From Liolophura sinensis (taxonomy: Eukaryota; Mollusca; Polyplacophora; Chitonida; Chitonidae), in contig NC_088300.1 in the NCBI RefSeq assembly GCF_032854445.1, positions 72,454,984-72,518,983 of the forward strand: DNA of 64,000 bases, given 5' to 3'. The notes under the pieces are model-generated. The model saw only the letters and a program-made list of their open reading frames with translations. It was not told the DNA's origin and did no database searches. Made by a program: the position numbers and the translations under genes. This document shows positions 56,433 to 64,000 of this stretch, one piece after another (within the stretch, counting starts at the first letter, position 1; the number at the start of each line of letters is the position of its first letter).

Positions 56433-58156
56433 TGATCTGTCCACTTGTGCCAAAACATGTAATATGTCACTGTGTGCTCAGATTTCGCAGCAGCGTGATA
56501 ATATTTGGTGGGTACATCTGCGATGTGGTTTGCATTGACATGGAACTTGATTGAGCAGTTTTAAAGCTTTTTAATTCTATATTTTCCCCACATATCCATT
56601 TTGTCTAAAAATCGGCTAAAACGCTCTGTGGTCAAGGGTATAGTACAGGAGTATAAACAGACTGGAACAAACACAGACAACGTTTCATTGTTCCTGGTTT
56701 TTTAAATGTCTCTTTTGGGGCTGACATTTGATGAATAATGCAAAATTTGAGTGCTGCGAGTGAAATTGGAGTATGTGGCTGATAGATAGGGTGGTGTGAT
56801 TAAGGATGGTCGATAAGGCCTTGCATCACATATAAGGGCCCAGCCTCACACAGGTGGATAAAAACACATCAGCAGATTAATTTACTTGGCTAGAGTAGTA
56901 GAGAGGGCCAGTGTGCATTTAATTTACAAACCAAGTCAGGTTCCTCCCATGTGTGCCACCACACACTAGGTAAATGTGCTTCAAATCATCCTGCAGGTCA
57001 CAAAACATTAAAAACAGGCATCTCTGCTGCAACACTGTCTGCTGTTTTGGGCATAGACTTGAAGTGGACAAGGTAAATTTTCCTCTTTAAACTTAAAAAT
57101 AAACCACTGTAGGCATGTAGTTTTCATTGCATGTGTATATTCATTCCTCTGACAAGTTACATGTGCACTCACACAGTATGTGTGGCGTTGGAACAAAAAT
57201 GATCAATTTCAAGTTTCTAGCATACATGTAAGTGTGATCTGTTGGAATATTGCCCTTGTGAAAATGAGTCTCTGCCCCACCAGGTGTCTGTTTCTCCACC
57301 AGAACATAGTACGCTGTTCCTGCGACATCTCAAGGAGTTTTTGTTTTAGTATCTGGCCCAGTGTGGCATCCACCTCCCTGGGCAACTGGGATTTTTTTTA
57401 TGTTTCCAATGTCCTCACACACAAGTTAGAAATTAGACAGCTACATATGGCTTTCACATCCTAGTTTAATACCTATTGAGCTTTCGTCTTGGTTTCCCTC
57501 TTTAGATCTTGTCTCCCAAACATGGCGTCAGTGAACTTTGCCTGGTTTATGCATATATTGAACTGGGATCTACCTAGGTGAGTGGGGTCTGCTAGCCGTT
57601 CAGCTTCCTCAAAGGCGTGACCATTCGGATGCAGTCTTCCACTCCCTTGGCCGACCTAGAATCCCCGTCATTGGTCCGGTACTACACCATGACACATACC
57701 CCTCCAGCACCCCCGACCCCCCCCCCCCAAACGGGGAAACGTCACAGGTTTCTCATATATGTACGGACAGTTTGAATGTCCATTCCTCATGCCCACCCAG
57801 GAACACCCAGTGTGGAACCTGATTACGGATGTAATTTCTCACTGATTATTTGAGGATTTCTGTGTTGTTACAGGTTAAAAAGTATAGCTTTTCCCCTCTT
57901 CTTGGGTCCCTTCAACATGTCTTGGGAGGGTTGCCTTGCTGACTGTCTGAATGACCAATGTGCATGTACTGTGTGGCTTTATTTTTGTAAGTGGCAAATT
58001 CATATTTCTCCCCTCTACTTATCTCTTGTAGATGCCAGTGTCACACTTTGGTGTTTGTTATGTAGAAAGTACTAATTTAGTCTGAGGCAACAACACAGGT
58101 GGTGGGATTCTTTTGCACTGTGAGTTGAGGTAAGCCAGCCAACCAATGGCAGCCAT

Positions 58157-58234
58157 GGGGGAGACGGGAAAGGGGGGTAGTGGGGGAGGGGGGGGGGAGG
58201 GTAGTGGGGGAGGGGGGGGGGGAGGGTAGTGGGT
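58157..58234 (+). repeat. G-run repeat inside the 3.4-kb element
   Basis: About 75 bp of G with few interruptions, in a near-duplicate unit GGGTAGTGGGGGAGGGGGGG. Strong G-quadruplex pattern. A 13-C run lies 440 bp to the left, at 57717-57728. Confidence 0.85.
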
Positions 58235-58915
58235 GATCTTTTAAAGGGTTTTATCATGTGAATCACTATGTAAAAGGGATACTAGTCTTTTCTTTAGCCC
58301 TATCCATGGAAACTGTGCCTATGAGCATTTCTATATCAATTTGGATGCATATGTTTACTTTGATGGTGATCAAAATGTACTTTTCTGGAATTTTGAAACT
58401 CCGCTTTGCTACCCACCTGTATCACTTTAAGTCAAATTTTGCACAAAGTTGCTAAAAGGTATGTCCTATATTTTGTAAGTGAATTGTCAGATAAATTACC
58501 TGTCTTTTGATATATATTTTGACACTTTTGGCTTTTAAGTATTTTCTTTACACTGCTGTAAACAAGAAAATCTACTTGAAAATCCATACTTTTCTAAATG
58601 TTTGTCAATGGAAAATGTAAAATACTTTGTCATTGGAATTTTTTCGTTTTTCTTGCAGATATACATACCAGCTTTCCAAAACATTTGACCTGGTTGAGAT
58701 ATTTTGAACGGTATGTGCACTACAGAGCTTTGAACTTCATGCTTGAGGACGGACAAACAGACACATTTCCAAGATAGGGGTACCCCAAGTTAAATTCCTC
58801 CTACTCAAAAGTTTTTGCATGTATCAAGCTGTAACTTTATGTGTGAGGTTTAGAGGTAGTAAGCATTATGTGGTGCAAAAATTATTGATTTTGAAAAAAG
58901 TTGGCTGGTGTGATA

Positions 58916-59368
58916 GGACACAGACCCCCATTACAACTTCCGTTTTTCAGTAGGGACGATTGTAGTTCTGTGTATTTTAGGGTGTAAAGTCTTTTTTTGC
59001 TGCCAGCCTGCCGTTTTTGGTGTACAGGTGCATGCTTGGTATCAAAATGATGGAAATTGTCTAAGCTTTGGGCAGGTATGAGTTTTAATGGTGAAAGTTT
59101 GAAATTCTGGGCGAGAGGACACAAGGAGACAGGTGGTGATGAGGCTGCGAGTGACGTCCCCTTGGCGTTGCTAGGCACCCCTCCCAGCTGCCGGCATGGA
59201 AAGGTCCAGATTTTGACGGTCAACCTATGTCAAGATTTTTACAGCTTCTTTCTCACAGGCTGGGCCAGGTATGCACCAAAGCTTATTGGCCTCGGAATGT
59301 TTGGGACTGAGCTACAGCGCTAAACGTTAACATTGTCGCTTATGGAAAACTAATGGGGGTCTGAGGCC
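58916..59368. repeat. Right 453-bp terminal repeat
   Basis: Same sequence and orientation as 55980-56432. Its outer edge is 24 bp from the first in-frame stop after the bHLH exon. Confidence 0.9.
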
Positions 59369-59457
59369 ACATCGAGGATTGGCGGGCCCGGTCAGCCAGC
59401 AAGGCCCCAGCCACCGATGTAGTGACGTGTTACACACTTATATACGTATACACTTAC

Positions 59458-60021
59458 CTCTGAGCGTTTGTTCCACGGATTTGAACTTTGACAAATATTT
59501 GTTTCTTGACACCTGGGATAGGAGTGGTTTACGAAGGTTTTAATCCAAGAATGACTGCTCGGTTCATTTCTCATAATGGGACTGTTACATGGTGTATATC
59601 TGCCTCCTATTTGGGAGTCACGGTTGGTTGTAAAACCTGGAATATCATCCCGACTGCAGCAGGAATCGATCTCACAAACCTGGACTGGATGTGAGGCTGT
59701 ATATGTAACGTTCATGCAGAGATTTTCCGTCAGCTGTTCGATGTAATCCAAAGCGCCCGTAAGAATATCAAATTTGGACATTTTCAGCTCGTACTGGTTT
59801 TGGGGAAGACTCTTTTTCAGAGCACTGAATGCTTGATTCACAGCCATCATTCGGCGGCGTTCCCGTGTGTTACGACGCCGCACGAATTCCACAGAGCGCT
59901 CCGAATGAGGAATATGCCGTCGTTTCTGCTTTGTTGAGTATCTTGGTTCATCGCCGCGTTTTGGCGCGTCAGAGCAACTTCGGTCGGATTTAGATCTACA
60001 TTGGGAGTACGAAGTCGGCAT
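59458..60021 (-). CDS. bHLH transcription factor, first coding exon (group A type)
   Basis: Start ATG at 60021 (context AAAATGCC, with an in-frame TAG at 60037-60039). 188 codons to GAG, then GTAAGTG at 59457-59451, a consensus splice donor. The bHLH domain is at about residues 47-99: basic region RRRNTRERRRMMAVNQAF with the E-box-contacting Glu (about 54), helix 1 FSALKKSLP, and helix 2 KMSKFDILTGALDYIEQL. Such proteins dimerise and bind CANNTG sites in the nucleus to control cell fate. The basic region resembles the Fer/Ptf1 and achaete-scute groups, but I cannot place it in one family. After the domain: His/Ser/Cys-rich sequence without motifs. If the donor is not used, the frame runs on 22 codons to a TGA at 59392. 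No downstream exon was found. Confidence 0.88.
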
Positions 60022-60141
60022 TTTAAACTCAGTCACCTACAAGCGCTGTTTCAAAAGTCAGTCAAAGCAGTTATAGCAGTGCAAGATTCTAAGTGTTATA
60101 CCTTGATCAAAGGACAGTATGAGTTGTGTATGAGTATCAAG

Positions 60142-60149
60142 CCTTTATA
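60142..60149 (-). promoter_or_regulatory. TATA box of the bHLH gene
   Basis: TATAAAGG on the minus strand, 121 bp upstream of the ATG. Predicted start of transcription near 60115, 5' UTR about 95 nt. Confidence 0.65.
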
Positions 60150-60191
60150 ACCATCGCTAGTGTATCCACATTTTGGCTGCAGGCAAAATCG

Positions 60192-60197
60192 CACGTG
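60192..60197. promoter_or_regulatory. E-box upstream of the bHLH TATA
   Basis: CACGTG about 45 bp upstream of the TATA box. A palindromic bHLH binding site, so auto- or cross-regulation by bHLH factors is possible. Single-site evidence only. Confidence 0.35.
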
Positions 60198-60249
60198 AGC
60201 GTTTGGACAAAGATCAGATATAATTATTGAAGTCAGACGGGATGGTGTG

Positions 60250-60850
60250 CGATATAGCCTTTGGGCATTCACCCCCTCGGAGATCCGACTGAAAGTCCCG
60301 TAAAGGCGTTACGCCTCTTTTTTCTGTCACTCCACTTCAAAGGATATCATGCATAATACTGAACTATTTTGTTTGGTGCAACCGTTGATTAATACAAAGA
60401 TTTACTTTTTCACATTTATTTTCTCAGCTAGTGTGGAATAATGTATTTTAGAGTTTGATACATTTGTTTAAAACCTATACACTTCTTTTATGGTATATTT
60501 AAGGATAAATAAAATACATTATTTAGCTTTCTTTCCAGTAAAAATATCGAACTAAAGCTCTATTTCATCTGCCATACATGTGAATATGCGTAAATAGAAA
60601 TTAGAACAATACACGAAGTTCGAACACATAGACGTGTGTAATAGATTTTTATTTTCATAATAGGTATTCGCAGTCTTATATTTGCGTGGGTGGGGAGGGG
60701 TGGGTGGGAAGCGTATGAAATATGAGAAATATGGACGGCTGAGAGGCATGCTGGAATTTTTCACCCTGAGTATGACCATTTTTTCAAGTTGCTAGGAGAT
60801 GTGTAAGCTGCTACACTTTAAGCATTGACATGAACATTTAGAACAAAATT
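60250..60850. other. Upstream of the bHLH gene, no gene seen
   Basis: Has a short inverted repeat AAAGGCGTTACGCCTCTTTTTT near 60303-60325 and a G-rich tract (GTGGGTGGGGAGGGGTGGGTGGG) at about 60686-60708. Nothing coding. Confidence 0.45.
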
Positions 60851-60852
60851 TT

Positions 60853-61115
60853 AACTGAGATAAGCTGACCATAGGCCGTATTTTATTCGTTACATGTGAC
60901 CATTTGCCAACTGAGATAAGTTGACCATAGGCCGTATTTTACTGGTTACGTGTGACCATTTGCCGACTGTGATAAGTTGACCATAGGCCGTATTTTATTC
61001 GTTACATGTGACCATTTGCCAACTGAGATAAGTTGACCATAGGCCGTATTTTACTGCTTACGTGTGACCATTGGCTAACTGTGATAAGTTGACAATTGGC
61101 CGTATTTTACTGGTT
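60853..61115. repeat. 56-bp tandem repeat, about 4.7 copies, dimeric
   Basis: Unit AACTGAGATAAGTTGACCAT, AGGCCGTATTTTACTGGTTA, CGTGTGACCATTTGCC; starts at 60853, 60909, 60965, 61021 and 61077. Odd units have ATTCGTTACATG and even units ACTGGTTACGTG, i.e. a 112-bp dimer. Confidence 0.9.
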
Positions 61116-64000
61116 TTACCATCCGTCATCTCAAACTTGAACAATATAAAACGCAGTTAAACTAACCGATAATCTGATCGGATGTTCGATTTATACCATT
61201 ACAGTTTAACAAGTATACTACTGTAAGATTGTTGTTTTGGAATTTAGGCATTAAAATCAGTGTCAGAGATACACCTGAACAAATGAAAACAGTTTTAATA
61301 ATTGAATAGTACTATATGTATAATACACATTTTAATAAAACTGATCACGGTAATGTGTATGTCTTAATTATGTATGCATGTATCTGTGACGTTCTGAAAC
61401 GCCATGCATGTTGTTACCCAGTAATGAAGGTGTTATAGTCCACACGCAAGTGGAGACGGGGCGTAAGTTAAAGGGCTTTGAAGAAAGCCGCTTTTCTCAC
61501 TACAGCTGATCAGCCAACACTGAAGCAGCGGCCAGGCACAGCTGGAACCTTTGCGTTGTGGTCAAACTTCAAGACGGTTGTATGTGATAAGAAAACTGTT
61601 TACATATGCCGGTGACTAATTAGAAATCTACGAGGACCGTTCGTGTAAGGTACACATTTATGTAAAAACAAATAATTGTGTAGAAAGACATTAATTAACA
61701 TACTTGATCTACTTTTTGTGTACAAATTTATTTTATTTATTTAATTGGTGTTTTACGCTGTCCTCAAGAATGTTGGAAGGAAACAGGACAGAGCAGGTTG
61801 CTGACAGACATTCCCATGTACGAATGAGGTACAATATATTAAATCCATATCACATGCAGTTTCAATTAAATTCTCTACATTTAAGGAATAACTCTTTTAT
61901 ATTACCTGAATTGCTGACATTCATGTTGGTTTCATCGTTGCAGATTTATTAAGTCTCTCTGTTTTATCGGCATCATCATTAACTACCATATATTTGCTTA
62001 TAACGTTGCTTTGAATGCAAAGTTGAAGCCGTCAATGATGGTTTTACGACAGGGGCTTCTTCCTGCACCCATTCACTCTGGGTGCCGCTATCGCATTCGT
62101 AGACCCATATTGATTTATTTATTTGATTGGTACTCATAGGAGACCAGCAAGTAAAGTAACAAGTAAATCAGCACAGATAAAAGGTCTGACCAAAGTTCTG
62201 CAGCACGGAACTATTCCATTGCTTATAGAGCAATAGACATTTAAGATCCAATAGGTACACGTCAATGGTACTCGTCTGATGGGAGAAATGTCTTGATCTT
62301 CCGTCGTGTGTAGTGTCACAAAAAGCTTACTACATGATTGGTTTATACATAAATTACACAGGGCTGCGACTATTGGTGATCCCTTCTCCGTTAATAAGTG
62401 ACAGCTTCTCTCACTCCTTTGCTCTGTACAGAAATAGCTCTGACAAATTAACGTCACACAGAAAAAGTTAACCTGTCCACTCTCTAACAGCGAGCACAGC
62501 TTGGATTACAACGAATGGCTCTGTTATAGATGTAACTTTACTAGCCCCAAAAGAAGCTAATATTGTGTTGCACACATTTGTTGTATTCCATTTCAGCCCT
62601 AATGAGCTGTATATACATGTTCGGTACACAGACTGGGATGCGTTCCCATATGAGGCACTCCAGACACAAACTTGGTAGTTTGTTTTGATGTCCTGTAGGT
62701 TGGCAATAATGTTCTGCGTTCTTTTTTTTTTTTGGGAATATTTTCTGTCGGAAATGTTGAGGATAAAAGTAATTAAAAGTTGGGGTAGAAGTACCGTTAA
62801 CGTTAGACTTGTTCTTGTGTGTTGAGTCTTGAATAGCCTACTTTTCGGGTATGTCCTCTATGAGTACAGGTACAACCAAGATGGGACAGTGTGATGAAGT
62901 TAAACGGTTGAAACACGATTCTCATACTGTTATGCTGGCCATCTTGTGAAACAGTCACCAACTGTTTGACATGTAAAGGTGTAAGCATTTAGAGTTTATC
63001 TGTATTGTTCGCATAAATAAGCAGGTTATGGAATGTGACCAGTTAACACACGTTACACCATTGGTAGCATACTTATTTGGAACTTATTAATTTTTGGTTG
63101 TATATGCGCCATACACATCGCATGAGAGCGGAATTCCGTGTGGACGGACACATGATGTGGTCAGCTGAGCTGAAACATGTCGTGGAATGTACTATAGTAC
63201 ATATATTCTGTGTGGCAGATAGTAATTTAGTGTATGCGGGGTAATTATGATCAAAGGCATATGTAAAACTTGTATGTTAAGTCTAGTGATGTTAAGATTA
63301 CCTCTATACTATGAGTAGTGTAAAGACATGTAACATATGCGTGCTAATATCAAGGTGATTCATACATGTAGTATAAGAGCACATTAGGTTGTATTGTTGA
63401 TACATACCCAAAGTTGGACTAAGTAAGGTACAGGAGTAATGTATCAATACCCGTCGTAACATTATAATGTTATGTGCAACACAGTAGTTGGAGGATAGTT
63501 GTAGTCCTTAGTTTTGGATACTGTTAATGGTTGCGACAAGTATTGTTGTTGTTGCATGTTTAAATTTTGATATTTTTTTCTGGAGTGTGTGATAGCAGCA
63601 ATTATAAAGCAGATATAGAATCCCTTGTTCTAGTCGATTAAGGGATTTTAACTAGTGAGGGTATGTTACTATATGTGGTTTTAAAGACCTGGATTAATCC
63701 TAGTATTGTACTATATGTGTTCATGACCCAGATATAAGAGTGCTAATGGCTACAGGTAGTGTATGAGGTATTAATGGCCATTACAATATTGTATTAAAAT
63801 CAGAACAGGGATGCCATTCTCGACATACTATGTCTGAATACCTGTGGAAGGACTTATCGTGACAACATTATATGAATGTTTGAATGCTGCCAAGGCTACA
63901 TGTACATGTGAACTCATTGTCTATATTGGTTTGTATGTTGCAGTGCTCTTCCCTGGTTATTTTTGGACACTGGAATAAACTTTGAACTTGCAATGCAGTG
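61116..64000. other. Non-coding, no gene seen
   Basis: SINE-tail pieces at 61728-61770 and 62110-62140. Otherwise no recognisable coding region. An AATAAA at 63974 near the window end could close a plus-strand transcript, but no exon supports it. Confidence 0.4.
61728..61800 (-). mobile_element. SINE-like 3' end fragment
   Basis: TTTATTTTATTTATTTAATT, GGTGTTTTACGCTGTCCTCAAGAATG, then GGAAGGAAACAGGACAGAGC. The core and part of the body are deleted together. Confidence 0.6.

Larger units (their letters stand above)
55980..59368. mobile_element. 3.4-kb element with 453-bp direct terminal repeats
   Basis: Two blocks, 55980-56432 and 58916-59368, are the same length, exactly 2936 bp apart, and I found no difference between them by eye. 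The outer flanks carry ACAT on both sides (55976-55979 and 59369-59372), which looks like a 4-bp target duplication of the whole. Each block starts GGACACAGACCCCCATTA and ends TAATGGGGGTCTGAGGCC, an 18-bp inverted repeat with two mismatches. No TG...CA ends, primer site or purine tract typical of LTR elements is visible, and the 2.48 kb between the blocks has no transposase or pol motif. Non-autonomous; class undecided. Confidence 0.75.

Noticed and set aside
55980-59368. Ordinary LTR retrotransposon
   Set aside because: No TG...CA ends, no tRNA primer match next to either repeat, no purine tract and no gag/pol motifs in either strand.
60022-60036. bHLH start five codons upstream (residues MTEFK)
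   Set aside because: The codon there is GTG, not ATG; the first ATG in frame is at 60021.
60303-60325. Histone-type 3' stem-loop or Pol III terminator (AAAGGCGTTACGCCTCTTTTTT)
   Set aside because: The loop and stem do not match the histone hairpin, and no small RNA gene with promoter boxes is seen next to it.
63974-63979. AATAAA as the end of a plus-strand gene
   Set aside because: No coding exon or splice pattern could be found upstream in 61-64 kb.

Overview
This is a 64 kb stretch of animal nuclear DNA. It is AT-rich and intron-rich, with dispersed repeats that end in (AAAT)n or (TTTA)n tails, many minisatellites, and relics of LTR and non-LTR retrotransposons. The repeat families (tails next to a conserved 'gtgaaatattcttgagtacg'-type core) and the gene content suggest a lophotrochozoan, most likely a mollusc. 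That is inference from pattern memory; no search was possible.

Layout. Positions 1-3458 (minus strand) are the 5' part of a Ty3/Gypsy-type LTR retrotransposon: a probable LTR with TATA box, a tRNA-Pro-like primer binding site, gag (broken by one frameshift), a zinc knuckle, an aspartic protease, and then directly the integrase zinc-binding domain at the window edge. Protease followed by integrase with no reverse transcriptase between them is the Gmr1-type pol order. Positions 3459-26190 hold no convincing host gene: they contain SINE-like copies, five minisatellites, a long (TA)n tract, a small palindromic MITE-like element, and a decayed Jockey-like reverse transcriptase at about 20.0-21.4 kb (minus). 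Positions 26279-54732 (plus) carry one large gene that I assembled by hand from 16 phase-compatible GT-AG exons. It encodes a 707-residue secreted zinc metalloprotease of the ADAMTS/MIG-17 type: signal peptide, prodomain, furin site RSKR, HEIGHSLGAYHD zinc site, Met-turn, ADAMTS-type cysteine-rich module and a C-terminal PLAC/ShK-like six-cysteine module, without thrombospondin repeats. Positions 55980-59368 are a 3.4 kb element with two apparently identical 453-bp direct terminal repeats, each ending in 18-bp imperfect inverted repeats, the whole flanked by ACAT. Positions 59458-60021 (minus) are the first coding exon of a group-A bHLH transcription factor with a TATA box and an E-box upstream. 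I see no gene in the last 3.8 kb.

The most unusual feature is inside the metalloprotease gene. Three tandem arrays sit exactly at splice boundaries, and two of them are built from the boundary itself. Intron 9 contains ten extra 73-bp copies of the exon 10 acceptor plus the first 47 nt of that exon. Intron 12 contains about 47 copies of the end of exon 12 plus its donor (78/81-bp units, with a 708-bp higher-order duplication). The 3' end of intron 7 holds three 89-bp units whose edge supplies the only frame-compatible acceptor of exon 8. The gene must therefore pick the correct splice site out of dozens of near copies, and the wrong choices I could trace lead to early stops.

The metalloprotease and bHLH genes are convergent. 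The terminal-repeat element lies between them and probably occupies the first intron of the bHLH gene.
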